Shown piece after piece: positions 11,471 through 24,162 of a DNA stretch of 64,000 bases. Origin of the DNA: Odobenus rosmarus divergens (lineage: Eukaryota; Chordata; Mammalia; Carnivora; Odobenidae). Position 1 is the first letter of the stretch. Each line of letters starts with the position of its first letter. The DNA lies in contig NW_004451653.1 of NCBI RefSeq assembly GCF_000321225.1, positions 62,001-126,000 on the forward strand, read 5' to 3'. The notes beneath the pieces were generated by a model that was not told where the DNA came from, did not search any database, and was given only the letters and a program-made list of their open reading frames with translations. A program made the position numbers and the translations under genes.

Positions 11471-13089
11471 ATGTTAAAGCATTTCCATGTTAGTCAGGAT
11501 CAAGAAGAGACTAGGTTCTATCATCAAATTTATTTGCAACTGCTCAGGAGTTTCTGGGTAATAACATAAGACTGGGGAAAAAAGAAATTAAGTATGATTA
11601 CTGAAAAGTAAACACCAGAAATGAACCAACTTTATAGAAAGAATTTGTTACCGCAAAAATCCTATCTGCTTGACTTAAAAATCATAAAAATGTGTAAGAG
11701 AGTTTAGTAAGGTATCTGGATTTAAGATCAATAAACAAAAATAAGTATAGATGTATCACAGTTAAACATTCACCCACTAGAGGATAGCTGGCTATTGCTA
11801 ATAAAGCTGCTATAAATATTTGCATAAAGGTTGTCTGTCCTGTGAACATAGGTTTTCATCTCTCTGGGATAGTACAATTACTGGGGCATATAATATTTGC
11901 ATGTTTAATTTTATACAAAACCGCCAAAATGTTTTCCCAAGTGGCTGTATCATTTTATATTCCCATTCAGTGTGTTTGATTGATCCAGTTTCTCCACATC
12001 CTTACCTGCATTTGGTGTTGGAACTATTTTTAATTTTGGCCATTCTGATAGGTATGTAGTAACATTTCACTTTGATTTTAATTTGCATTTCCCTAATGGT
12101 TAACGATGTAGAAAATATCTTCATGTGCTTATTTGCCATTTTTATATCCTGTTCTATGAAATGTCTCTTTTTGCCCATGTTCTAATTGAATTGTTTGGTT
12201 TGCCTATTTTTTTTTTCTGTAGAGTTTTGAGAGTTCTTTATATATTTGAAATACCAATCCTTTGTCAGATATGTGGTTTGCGAATATTTTCTCCCAGTTT
12301 TCAGCTTGTCTTTTCATCTTCTTCAAAAGCAAAAGCTTTTCATTTTGATGAGGTCCAATTTATCAATTTTTCCTTTTCTGGATCACATTTTTAGTATTGA
12401 TTCTGAAAATCTTGGCCTACTCTAAATTCTCAAGATTTTTTTCCAATTTTTTTTCCTAAAAGTTTTACAGTTTTACATTTAAGTTATGATAAATTATTAG
12501 TTAACTTTTGCATAAAGTATGAGACTTAGGTCAAGGGTTTTTTAATTTGTTTTTTGCTATGAACATACAATTGCTCCAGCACCATTTGTTGAAAAGTTTA
12601 TCTTTTCTCCAATGAATTGTTTTTGCTCCTTTGACAAAGTCATTTGGGCATATCTGTGTAGATCTATTTCTGGGTTTTCTATTCTGCTGCATTGAGCTGT
12701 GTGCCTATCCCTTACCAAAACTACACACTCTTGATTACTGTAGTTAAAAAATGACTGGATATCAGGTAGATTGATTCCTTCCATTTTATGCTGCTTTTTC
12801 AAAAATGTTTTAGCTATTATAGTTTCTTTGCCTTTCTGCACATATTTTAGGATAAGCTCATCTATCTCTACAAAAGACCTTGCTGGTATTGTCACAGAAG
12901 TCGCATTAAACCTGTATGTCAATTTGGGGAGAATTAACATCCTTACTGTATTGAGTCTTCCAATCCATGAACACTGTTTTTCTCTCCATTTATCTAGATC
13001 TTTTTAAATTTCTTTCATCAACATTATAATGAAATTTTCAGCATACAGATCCTGTCTATCTTGTTAGATTTACACCTAATTCATATTTT

Positions 13090-13271
13090 TTAAAGATTTA
13101 TTTATTTTAGAGAGAGAGAGAAAGTGTAGGGGCAGAGGGAGACAGAGTCTCAAGCAGACTCTGCACCAACTGCAGAACCCTATGCAGGGTTTGATCTCAA
13201 AACCCTGAGATCATGACCTGAGCCGAAACCAAGAGTCAGATGCTTAATCAACTGCACCACCCAGGTGCCCT
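13090..13271 (-). mobile_element. SINEC nested in L1
   Basis: Duplication CTAATTCA(T/C)ATTTT at 13076-13089 and 13272-13285. Confidence 0.93.
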
Positions 13272-13310
13272 CTAATTCACATTTTGAGCACTTATAAATG
13301 ATACTGTATT

Positions 13311-13473
13311 TTTTTAAAGATTTTATGTGCAGGGGCAGGAGAGGGGGGAGGAGCAGAGGGAGAGGGAGAAGCAGAATCCCTGCTGAGCAGGAAGCCTGAT
13401 GTGGGGCTCAATCCCAGGATCATGACCTGAGCTGAAAGCAGAAACTTAACTGACCCAGCCACCCAGGTGCCCC
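13311..13473 (-). mobile_element. SINEC nested in L1
   Basis: Antisense tail TTTTTAAAGATTTTA and head GCCACCCAGGTGCCCC. Flanked by GATACTGT(A)TT. Confidence 0.9.
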
Positions 13474-13543
13474 GATACTGTTATTTTTAATTTCAGGGTC
13501 CACACATTTATTGCTACTATACAGAAATAAAAGTGCTTTTGTA

Positions 13544-13737
13544 GGGGCACCTGGGTGGCTCAATCATTAAGCATCTGCCTTCAGCTCAGGTCATGATCCT
13601 GGGGTCCTGGGATCAAGCCCCGCATCAGGCTCCCTGCTCAGCGGGAAGCCTGCTTCTCCCTCTGCCACTCCCCCTGCTTGTGTTCCCTCTCTCGCTGTCT
13701 CTCTCTGTCAAATAAATAAATAAAATCTTTTAAAAAA
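13544..13737 (+). mobile_element. SINEC nested in L1
   Basis: Head GGGGCACCTGGGTGGCTCA, tail AAATAAATAAATAAAATC. Imperfect duplication AAAAGTG.TTT.GTA on both sides. Confidence 0.93.
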
Positions 13738-15190
13738 AAAAGTGGTTTGGTATATTTATCTGGTATCCTATATCCTTGCCAAAACCACATTATTTCATTT
13801 TATTTTAGATTCCTTGGGAATCTAGGTAGACAACTTTTCTATGTAAACAACTATGTCAAAATCAAATAGAGACAGTCTTATTACTTCCCTTCCACTCTGT
13901 ATGTCTTGTTTTCCTCTCATTGTATTTTTTAACTCTTCCAGTGCTACGTGAACAAGAATAGTGAGAGCAGATATCCTTGCCCGTTTCCTGTCTTGGGGGA
14001 ATGCATTTAGTCTTTACCACTTATATTTCACCACATATATTTTAATATTAGCTCTAAGTTTTTTTGTAGATGTTCTTTACCAAGTTGAGAATGTTCCCCT
14101 CTATTTCTACATTTCTCTAAGTTTTTGTCACGAATCGACACTGAATTTTGTCAGATGTTTTCCTGCATTTATTAATATTATGTGATTTTTCTTCTTTAGC
14201 CTAAAATAGTGGATTACATGGATAGATTTTTCAATTATTAAACAAGCCTTAAGTACATGGAATAAACCTTTATAATTCTTTTCATATATTGCTGAATTCC
14301 ACTTATTAATACTTTTAAAGAACTCGGGTGTCTGTACCCATGAGGAATATGGGACTGTTTGGTTTCGTTTTTTTCCACTGTCTGTCTGGCTTGGGTATCA
14401 GGGTAATAACAGCTTTGTCAGGAAGTAGTCCCTCTCTTCTGTTTTCTGGAGGAGACTGTGTATAATTAATGTTAATTTTTCTTTGTGTGTTTGTTAGAAA
14501 TCTCCAGTGAAACCACCTGGGCCTGAGATTTGAGATTTCTTCTGGGGGAGTTTTTAAATTATAAATTCAACTTCCTTAGTAGTTACTGAGCTATTCAGTT
14601 TACCTTTTTCAGGTGTTTGTAGGTTTTTCTGTTATCTTTGTCACTGATTTCCAGCTTTATTCCACCATGGTTGGAGAACACATTCTCCATGGTTTTAATT
14701 CTTCTAATGTTATGAGGCTTGTTTTATGACACAGGTATGGTCTATCTTGGTGTGTGTTCCTTGCACACTGAAAAGAATGTGTGTTTTTCTTTTGTTGGGT
14801 ATTGTTGAATGTTGTATAACTATCAAACAGATCCTGTTGATTAATGGCATATAGTTCTGTATCTTGAAGAATTTTTGATCTAGTTGTTCTGTCAATTAAC
14901 AAGAGGGGGTTGCTGAAGTCTGCAACTATAAATGTGGATGTCTATCTTTTAAGTTCTATCACTTTTAGCTTCACATATTTGCAGTTCTATTTTTTGATGT
15001 ATACACACAGTAGCATTGCTATGTCTTATTGGTGGATTGACTCTCTTATCATTGTATAATAATAAGAAAAAAATGTTCCTTTCTGGCTCTAGCAATTTCA
15101 TTTGCTCTGATGTCTACTTGATATTAATATAGCCACTCCTGATTTCTTTTAATCTTTACATGATGTATCTTTTTCCATCTTTTTACTTTT

Positions 15191-15390
15191 TTTAAAGATT
15201 TTATTTATTTGAGAGAGAGAGAAAGTTTGAGAGAGAGAGAGAGAGAGCATGAGTAGGGGAGAGAGGCAGAGGGAGAGGGAGAAGCAGGCTCCCAGCTGAG
15301 CAGGGAGCCCCACGTAGGGCTGGATCCTAGACCCTGGGATCATGACCTGAGTCGAAGGCAGACGCTTAACCGACTGAGCCACCCACGTGC
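15191..15390 (-). mobile_element. SINEC nested in L1
   Basis: Duplication CATCTTTTTACTTTT at about 15176-15190 and 15391-15405. Contains a (GA)n run. Confidence 0.94.
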
Positions 15391-17669
15391 CATCTTTTTA
15401 CTTTTAACCTGCCTATACCATTATAAGTAAAATGAGTTTTGAACAGACAGCATATAGTTGGATCATGTTTTTAATCCATTAGATATTACTTTAGTCCAAA
15501 ACTTAATGGCATATTAATACCATTTACATTTAATAGAATTATTGATTTTTTTTGTTTGTCCTCTCTGGTTTTGCTTTTTGCTTTTTCCTGCTTTCCTTTG
15601 GGTTACTTGGACATTTTTTAGGATTCCATTTTGGTTTACTGATAGTGTTTTTTAGTATCTTCCTTTGTATAACTATTGTAGTGGTTGCTCCAGGCATTAC
15701 ATTATTTATAAGCAACTTCTCACAGTTTATTTGTATCATCATTTTACAAATTTAAATATAGAAGCCTTGCTTCCTCTTACGTCTCTTTACTCTCCCCTGT
15801 TATATATCTTAAATATTTTTTCTCACACATTTAGAACCATATTAGATCATCTTATGATTTTTGCTTCAACCATCAGACATAATTTAGGAAACTCAAAAGG
15901 AAAAAAAGCTTACTGTATTTAGCCTTATTTTTGCTTATCATGTTCCTTCTTCCTTATGTTCGTTCCTTTTTTATGGTTTCCTTTCTGTTTCAAGACCTTT
16001 CTTTAGCCATTCTTTGACAGTGAGCCTTGTGGCAACAACTTTTGTTATTTTTCCTTCAATTGAGAGTATTTTAATTCTCTCTTCTCTCTTGAAAAAGGTG
16101 TTTGCTAGATACATGATTCTGGACTGACAGTTCTTCCCTATCAGCGTTTTAAAAATGTTATGCCATTTCTTTCTGACCTCCATGGGTTTTAACGAGAGAT
16201 CTGCTGTTACACAAAGGGTCTTTCCCCTAGAGGTAGGGTCCTTTTTCTCTCACTGCTTTAAAATAGTTTTTTCTTTGTTTTCAGAAGTTTTACTATAATG
16301 TGTCTTGGTATGGATTCTTTGGGTCTATCTTTTTTGGCTTGCTCAGCTTCTTAAATTTGTAGTTTATGTCTTCTGGCAAATTTGTGAAGTTTTAGCAACC
16401 GTTTATTCTAGTAGTTTTTCAGTTCCTCCCTTCTCCTTCCAGCGCATCTCATGTCATGAATGTTAGATCTTTTGTTATATTCCCACAGGTGTCTGGAGCT
16501 CTGTCCATTTCCTTTTCAGCCTATTATCTCTGCTTTCAAGATGGGAAGTTCCTATTGTTTTATCTTTCAGTTCATGGATTCTTTCCTCTGTCCCTTCTAT
16601 TCTGCTGTTGAGCTCATGCCCTGAGAGTTTTTGATGCCTTAAGTACTTACTGTACTTTTAAGTTCTAAAGTTTCCATTTGGATCATCTTTACGTCTTCTA
16701 TTGCTTTGCTGAGAACTTTTGTATTTTCATTTCTTTCAAGCATGTTTATAGTTGCTCAGTGAAGCTCTTTTCCTGATGGAGCCTTTAAAATCTCTGTCAG
16801 ATAATTCTAACATCTCATTATCTTCGTCTTAACATTAGTTGTTTGTCTTTTTTCACTGAGTTTGAGATCCTCCTGGTTTTTGGCATAATGAATCACTTTT
16901 TACTGAAATCTGGATATTTGGGGAAATATAAGATCTGGATATCACTAAACTTTCTGTGTTAGGTGCCTTCCTCTGACACTACTCTGACAAGGGAAGCCGG
17001 TGTGGCCTCATTACTGCAAGATGGCGGACAGAGAGGCAAGTTGCACACTTGGCCTCTGTTGACAACCAAATGGAGGGGCTCCTTGTTACAGCTGGGCAGG
17101 AGTGGGAGTTCTGGCTCCCCTGTAGGCCTCCATCATTACCTCCCTGGACTGAAGGGTTGGAGTGCTGCTGTCCATGTAGTCTTCACTGACACAGCAAAAA
17201 GAGAGGAGGGCCTTATTACCATCCTTATTACAAAATGACAGTCTTGGCTTCTTGCTTGGTTTCTCTGACACCATCCTTGTTGGGGAGTTGGGTGCCTCAT
17301 CACAGCTGGGTAAGGGTGGAATTCTAGACTCCACACTCAACCTTTGCTGGTATCAGTGGGAGTGGGGCCAAATTTTTACTCTGGTGTTTGGCTGGGATGG
17401 AGTGGCCATTGTCTCAAACTTCCTGTCTTGCTGGCTGCCCCTTTCCTGGTCCTTTGACTAGAGAAAGGAGGCTTTTGTTGGGGCATTTTTTGGTCTGTGT
17501 CCATTGGTTTTTCTGGGTTTTTGACTTCTTCAGTTCCAAGTCTGGTATATATGACAAAAGGAAAACCCAGGGAACTCACCACCATGTTGTTCCCTGGGTT
17601 CCAAGGTCCCACAATCTACCTTCGTCTATCACTCTTTCAGTGTCTTCTCATATTTGTTTTCCTATATAA

Positions 17670-18540
17670 TGACCAAACATTTTAGTTGTACTTAGCAGGA
17701 AAAATAGAAGAAAGTATGTCTACTTCATTTCCCCTGAAGAAGTCTACAATTGCATTTTTAAAAATAAGAAGGTACCACCAAACTATTACAACAATTAGTA
17801 CTGGGAATAAAGGTGGGATTTGGAAGGTGGAGATAAGGTTTAATAAGTTTCTGTATTACTTATATTGCTTTTATGAAGATAATATATTACTTTAATAAAT
17901 TCTAAATATGTTTTTTTTTTCATTTTCAATCAAATTAAAGTTTGCAAAAAAAGATTAGCAGACATGTAAATAGTCAAATGTAAATTCAGGGACTTCCTTA
18001 CTGAAGCAAAGTGATAAAGCAAAGACTCAATTATCTTAAAGATTGTCTTTTTTCCATTAATAGGAAGTTAATTGGAAAACTATCTCCTTCCATTCACAAT
18101 CACAAGTTACTCTGAAATTCAAATGATAGTTTAAAAAGCAGTGGTATAAAAAAAATTTAAAAAAATAAATAAATAGAAAGCAGTGGTATATACTCAGAGC
18201 TCCTTTATACCCCTTTAATCTAGTTATGATATTTATCATGACAGTAGTTTTATCACCAAAGCACTAACAAAAATATCCTCAAAATAATATGCACAAAGGC
18301 ATGTTATCCTTTATATGACCTGAATTTTATAGGACATTTTTTTTTCTTACACTAGTACTGTATCATCTAGTTCCTACTTATTTTTTTTTTAAAGTACCCT
18401 CTAAATAACTGGTGAGGATGAATTACATCTATATAACAGTAGTGACATACTTTTCTTCATGAAAAAAAATAATAATAACTGGTACCTGACAAAACTTTGA
18501 CATTGTGAGCTTAGGCACAAAATTAGGATTTAAAAATGTG
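17670..18540. other. Intron 7 DNA without a recognised element
   Basis: AT-rich, short homopolymer runs; nothing recognised. Confidence 0.4.
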
Positions 18541-18547
18541 TCTTTAC

Positions 18548-18617
18548 CTGCCGTATTTTTAGATTTGTCTCCCCATCCAGATTAGAGGTTGCAACATAAC
18601 AGGTTACTTGAGGTTCA
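18548..18617 (-). CDS. Flippase exon 7: DGET loop
   Basis: 70 nt, acceptor TATCTTCCTTAG, donor CAG|GTAAAG. The leading T completes Ser154, followed by [20 protein letters not shown] and IRQ (155-177). DGET (168-171) is the actuator-domain loop that drives dephosphorylation of the aspartyl-phosphate intermediate, and it is intact. The residue two before SN is Ala163, where ATP8A proteins normally have Glu (CY.ET.NLDGET). The change needs one base (GCA for GAA). Confidence 0.95.
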
Positions 18618-18991
18618 CTAAGGAAGATAAAGCAAATAACATTGAATTAATCTCCCCAAAAATTAATTTCCCAATAATGTTAACAATGAAATGGGATCTA
18701 AATCAACAGCTGAAAGGACTGTTCAAAACTGAAAGAACTACAGTTACTTTTTCAGGAGAAATTAGCAGTCTGATACTACCAGCCTAAAATTCATCTTGTA
18801 GTGGAAAACTACCCTTACAAAGCTGTGTGTTTATTCTTTAATCCCAAAAAGAGAAATGGCTGAGGGTGAATAGAAGATGTTATATAGCTCAGAACAAACC
18901 AGTGTCACAACAAAAGTCAAACCTAAAATTCTGTTATTTTCTAAAATGGGTCCATTGTAGTTCCCAATGGCTCAGGCTCTATGGCCTTCAT

Positions 18992-19185
18992 TTTTTTTTT
19001 TAAAGATTTTATTTATTTACTTATTTAAGAGAGAACGCATGAGCTGGGGGGGTAGGGGCAGTGGGAGAGGGAGAAGCAGACTGTCCACTGAGCAGGGAAC
19101 CCAATATGGGGCTCGATCCCAGGACCCTGGGACCATGACCTGAGTCAAAGGCAGATGCTTAACTGACTGAGCCACCTGGGTGGCC
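18992..19185 (-). mobile_element. SINEC, first of a tandem pair
   Basis: Flanked by CTCTATGGCCTT(C/T)AT at 18977-18991 and 19186-19200; the second copy of the duplication is also the left flank of the next SINE. Confidence 0.95.
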
Positions 19186-19200
19186 CTCTATGGCCTTTAT

Positions 19201-19404
19201 TTTTTTTTTTTTTAAAGATTTTTTATTATTTATTTATTTGAGAGAGAGAGAATGAGAGACAGAGAGCATGAGAGGGAGGAGGGTCAGAGGGAGAAGCAGA
19301 CTCCCCGGTGAGCAGGGAGCCCGATGCGGGACTCGATCCCGGGACTCCAGGATCACGACCTGAGCCGAAGGCAGTGGCTCAACCAACTGAGCCACCCAGG
19401 TGCC
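19201..19404 (-). mobile_element. SINEC, second of a tandem pair
   Basis: Begins right after 19200 with a T-run. Right flank CTCTGTGGCCTTTAT at 19405-19419 is a third copy of the same target sequence. Confidence 0.95.
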
Positions 19405-19419
19405 CTCTGTGGCCTTTAT

Positions 19420-20350
19420 AATGAGAATAAAATCTTCAGGATAACTCTGGACAGAGCAGAGGCTCTCAGACAAACACTACACTTGGGCTTCTCTATTTCT
19501 ATCTAACCTCACCAGTTAAGAAATCAAGACACTGAATTAATGAACATTTGCCTTGCCAGATTTTACTCCATGTCAAATGCAATTTACTCATGAAAATTAA
19601 TTGTTTAGGGGGAAATGCCACAAAGAATAACAAAAATTGTCATTAAAGTTTAGTCTTGATTTTGGTCTTACTCTTTTGACTGTATCTCATTTACTGAATA
19701 ACAAGTTTAAAGTAAAACAATCTGTATCAATCTTGCCAGCCAAGACCATATACCCCCAAAATAAAAATATGTCTTCATTAAAGATGCCAGTGAGATAACA
19801 AAGAACGTCCAAAAACTTTCTCTTCTATAAAACAATGAGATAACTGGAAAAAATTATGAGAATCAGCTTTTTCAGAACTCTTAAAAATTAACTAAATACT
19901 TAAATCAACCCAGGGAGATTTTATTCAAGAAAAAAAAAAGCTGAATACTGGTTTTTTAAAAAGTGAGCTTTGTAATATTTTAACTTGCCCTACTCCCACT
20001 TCCTGCTTTTGGCTCAGTGACAGCTTTAAAAAATAATAGTCCACAATCCCAGTACTGGAGGGAGCATAAAAGAGCAAGATCTCATTCAAAGCCTTGTTCC
20101 CATAGTCATTATTTCACCTATCTGATGGTTCTCTGGAAGGTCCCACTTGAAGGATTTGTTTTTATTTGACCTGACCCAGAGCTTACCCAGTGCTAAAATC
20201 CTGGGTAAACAGTGGCGTGGATTTGTTGAGAACATTTACAGGAAAGTGTTTGAACATTGCAGTTGTCTGAGGTGATGTATAATAGTTAGGGGAAACAATA
20301 GACTAACCAAAAGGCCTAAAAGAAAAACTTGTAATGAAAAGCAACAAACA
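19420..20350. other. Intron 6 DNA without a recognised element
   Basis: No exon or clear repeat seen. Confidence 0.4.
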
Positions 20351-20359
20351 TAAATCCTG

Positions 20360-20500
20360 GGCGGGGTGCCTGGGTGGCTCAGTCGGTTAAGCCTCCAAAT
20401 CTTGACCTCAGTTCAGGTCTTCATTTCGGGGTCATGAGTTCAAGCCCTGCATTGGGCTCCATGCTGGGCAGGGAACCTACTTTAAAAAATTTTTTTTAAG
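20360..20500 (+). mobile_element. SINEC lacking the CT-rich segment
   Basis: Head GGGGTGCCTGGGTGGCTCAG, ends at ACCTACTTTAAAAAATTTT. Duplication TAAATCCTG at 20351-20359 and 20501-20509. Confidence 0.92.
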
Positions 20501-20504
20501 TAAA

Positions 20505-22210
20505 TCCTGAGGAGGAGAGAGAATCTGATTCCCAGAGATGCCACATTATATTCTTAAGATGTTCAATTTTCAACAAAAAACCATGAGACATGAAAAACCA
20601 TGAGAAGCAAGTAAGTATGACCCATACACAGATTAAAAAGCAATCAATAGGAAGTGTCCCTGAGCAAATCCAGACATTGACTTTACTAGACAAAGATGTA
20701 AATCAGATATGCTAAATATATGCAAATAGCTAAAGGAAACTATGTTGAAAGAAATAACATATTTGAACATATCCCATCAAATAGAGAATATCAAGAAAGA
20801 AATAGAAATGATAAAAAAGAAATCAAACAGAAATTCTGGCTTGAAAAGTACAATAACTGAAATGAAAAATTCATTGCTCAAATTTGAGCAGGCAGAAGAA
20901 AGACTCAAACTTGAAGATAGGTCAATTGGGATAACTCAGTCTGAGAAGCAAAAATGTAAAAGAATAAAGAAAAATAAACAGAGCCTCAGAGACCTGTGGG
21001 ACACAAACAAACATACCAACATACATATAATGGGAGTCCCAAAAGGAGAATTGAGAAAGGGGCAGAAAAAAATATTTAAAGAAATGATTCCCCAAAACTT
21101 CCCAAATTTGATGAAGAACGTTAATCTACACATCCAAGAAGCTCAACAAAATAAGCCTTCAAGTAAAATATTCTCAAAGAAGCCACACCTAGACAATCAA
21201 ACTGTTAAAAGTTAAAGCCAAAGAGAAAATCTGGAAAGCAAGAGGGAAAAGTCATTCACCACTTTCAAGAGATGCTAACTAAGACTATATATCATTCCTC
21301 AGCAGAAACCTTGGAGGATCGGAGTGCCTGGGTGGCGCAGTCAGTTAAGCGTCCAACTCTTGGTTTCAGCTCAGATCACGATCTCAGGGTCATGAAATCG
21401 AGCTCCATGTTGGGTTTTGCACTCAGTGCAGAGTCTGCTTGAGATTCTCTCTGCCTCTCCCTGCCCCTCCCCCTGCTCTCTCTCTCTCTCTCAAATAAAT
21501 AAATCTTTAAAAAAAAAAAAACTTTGTAGGAAAGAAGGCATGAGGATGATATATTCAAAGCACTGGAAAAATACACATTCTTTTCAAGTGCCTATTGAAC
21601 ATTCTCCAGGATTGATCATATGCTAAACCACACAATAAGCCTCAATAAATTTAAAGGACTGAAATCATGAAAGTACGTTCTTTGATCACAATAGGATGAA
21701 GTTGGAAATTAATAGGGAAATAAATTTGGGGAACTCCCAGATAAGTGGAATTTAAAGAACACACTACTAAATAACCAATGGATCAAAAAGAACTAAAAAG
21801 GGAAGTTAAAAAATACTCTGAGGTGGATGAGAGTTAAGATACCACGTACCAAGACCTATGGGATGCAACTAAAACAGTGCTTAGAGTCTAATTTATAACT
21901 GTAAATGTCTACATTTTAAAAAAATTAAGAAGAAAAATCTCAAGTTAATAACTTTACACCTTAAAAAGCTAGGAAAAGAAGATATTTTAGATACACTTAT
22001 AAAGAAAACTTAAAGTTTTCAGAATACAAGGGGGGAGCATAGGTAGATGTATTTGTCTATAAACACAAAAGATCCCTGGAAGTATACACGGGAACATAAT
22101 AGCATTGAGTGTCCAATGGCAGGGAAACAGGAGGGAAGGAGATGTCACTGGATGTCTTTTCTTACGTTTTAAAACTTGAAACACATATGTGAATTATCTA
22201 TTCTAAAAAA
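20505..22210 (+). mobile_element. Old L1 fragment, sense (ORF1 to ORF2)
   Basis: A 157-codon frame at 20742-21215 is L1 ORF1-like: a coiled-coil (Lys/Glu-rich) part, then IHIMGVPKGE and IPQNFPNL, matching the ORF1p IRI.GIPEGE...AENFPNL pattern. From 21540 the text is ORF2-like. A SINE is inserted at 21318. Confidence 0.75.
21318..21518 (+). mobile_element. SINEC nested in L1
   Basis: Head GTGCCTGGGTGGCGCAGTC, tail CAAATAAATAAATC. Imperfect flank AAAC(C/T)TTG(G/T)AGG. Confidence 0.92.
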
Positions 22211-23066
22211 TTAAATTTTTTTAAAAAGCCTGTGAAACTCCTCTTCCAAATCTGAAATACTCAAATGTACTCAGTATAGCAATCATATTACCATGATCTT
22301 GTTCAAGCCCCGACTGGCTTAGAACTTTATATTGGTGTTTCTACTTTCAAAGCATATTTTCACTCTTCTTATTATCTTTCTATTTTTACAACTACCATGT
22401 GGGAATCATAAGCTTTTTTTTTCCCTGAAAGAAGTGTGAACCAAGAACACAAATAGAAAAGATCTGTTCCAAATGATAAAGCTTTTCCATTAGATCAATA
22501 GCCCCTATTTAAAAAAATTTTGTCTCTAAATTTGATCATGAGATATTCATACCATAAAGGTGGTTCCCACTTTTAAATTATTTTTAATATAGAAGACTAA
22601 TTTTTCAAACAGTGAATTTTAGTAAATTTTATATGTATCTCTTACAGATTTGAAAGATAACAAAATTTTATTTTTTGTGGGAAATATATATCCAAGAGTT
22701 TATATAATGAATGTTTATATTTTGAGAACAAAATACTGTTTTATTGCTATATATATTACAAGAGAAGAAATTGACTATTTATAGTACCTGAAAGGCCCCC
22801 CAATTGCATTTTCTTCTCTTCCTCCCAGAGATAACTACTATATTAATATTTGTGATAATCATTCCCTTCTCTTTATAATTTCATTACTACATTTGTGTGT
22901 ATCACTAAGCAATATATTGGTCACTTATAATGTAAAAATTGGGGGGTTTGTATACAATAATGTCATCTCCAAATAATGAGAATTTTTTTTTTTTTACTCC
23001 TTATATACCAGTTTTTTCCTTTGATTGGGTTAAGATAGTTCCCTTTTATTGGTAGTTTTCTAGGAG

Positions 23067-23269
23067 GTTTTTTTTTTTTTTAAAGATTTTATTTATTTAT
23101 TTGACAGAGAGACACAGCGAGAGAGGGAACACAAGCAGGGGGGAGTGGGAGAGGGAGAAGCAGGCTTCCTGCAGAGCAGGGAGCCCGATGCGGGGCTCGA
23201 TCCCAGGACTCTGGGATCATGACCTGAGCCGAAGGCAGATGCTTAATGACTGAGCCACCCAGGCTCTCC
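23067..23269 (-). mobile_element. SINEC nested in L1
   Basis: Duplication GTTTTCTAGGAG at 23055-23066 and 23270-23281. Confidence 0.95.
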
Positions 23270-23743
23270 GTTTTCTAGGAGTTTTTATCACAAATGTTGT
23301 ATATTTTGAAATGCTTCTATTGATATGATCATGTTTTCTACCTTTTAATCACCAAAGTGAAAATGCACTAAAGTGCAATCCTTTCATTTCCTAATAATGA
23401 AACTGCTGTGGTCACCGTTCAGAAGCAGGATCAAGTCCCCCCACCCAAGATTTTGTTTGAGTGTCAAAACTGATGATGCTACAAACACACCAAAAGAGTG
23501 GGAAGGTTTATTGTTTACAAGATGCCAAAGGAGGGAACACCGAGGCTTTCCTGTCAACCAGCCCAGATGTGTGGCAGGAGAGGAAGAGAAGGGGAGGTTT
23601 AAAATTTGTCAGCAAACATCCAAAAATGGAGTCCGACTCCTTATTATAAAAACAAATTACATTCCTGTGACGAACCCCATTTGATCATATTACCATCTTT
23701 TATATTGCCAGGTTTTAAAATTTTTATACTAAAATTAACAACA

Positions 23744-23930
23744 GGGGCGCCTGGGTGGCTCAGTTGGTTGGGTGGCTGCCTTTGGCTCAGGTCATGATCC
23801 CAGGGCCCTGGGATGGAGCCCCGCATCGGGCTCCCTGCTCAGTGGGAAGCCTGCTTCTCCCTCTCCCACTCCCCCTGCTTGTGTTCCTGCTCTATGTCTC
23901 TGTCAAATAAATAAAATCTTTTAAAAAATA
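23744..23930 (+). mobile_element. SINEC
   Basis: Head GGGGCGCCTGGGTGGCTCAG. Perfect 13-bp duplication AAAATTAACAACA at 23731-23743 and 23931-23943. Confidence 0.96.
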
Positions 23931-24137
23931 AAAATTAACAACAAAATGGGCTTGTAAATTTCCTTTATCATTCTGTCTTTAATTTTTTGTGTCAAGATTA
24001 CACCAGCCTCAGAAAATTAATCAGAGGGTATTCTTTGTTTCTTTGAGCAGTTTATTGGAAGATTGGTATTTTCTCTACATTGAGTGTGATAGAATTTGAC
24101 AGTTACAATGCCTGGTCCTGAAAGTCTGTTTGTGGGA

Positions 24138-24162
24138 TTTTTTTTTTTTTTTTTTTTTTTTT
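24138..24162. repeat. Poly-T run
   Basis: 25 consecutive T. Confidence 0.95.

Larger units (their letters stand above)
11760..17665 (-). mobile_element. Near full-length antisense L1 with nested SINEs
   Basis: Read on the minus strand: a GC-richer 5'UTR (about 17665-16950, with CpGs and AAGATGGCGG-type text), ORF1/linker text to about 15400, endonuclease and reverse transcriptase parts of ORF2, and the ORF2 end plus 3'UTR at 12940-11760. The ORF2 end is recognisable at 12557-12940 (motif RIENPEID). Both frames are broken by stops and indels. Four SINEs are inserted (13090, 13311, 13544, 15191). It fills most of intron 7 in the same direction as the flippase gene. Confidence 0.85.

Noticed and set aside
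12557..12940. 127-codon minus-strand open frame as a gene
   Set aside because: It is the broken end of L1 ORF2 (RIENPEID and NGAG-type text).
16963..17669. Overlapping frames on both strands
   Set aside because: L1 5'UTR of the antisense element, not a gene.
20742..21215. 157-codon plus-strand open frame as a cellular gene
   Set aside because: L1 ORF1-like coiled coil and IMGVPKGE pattern inside an old L1.
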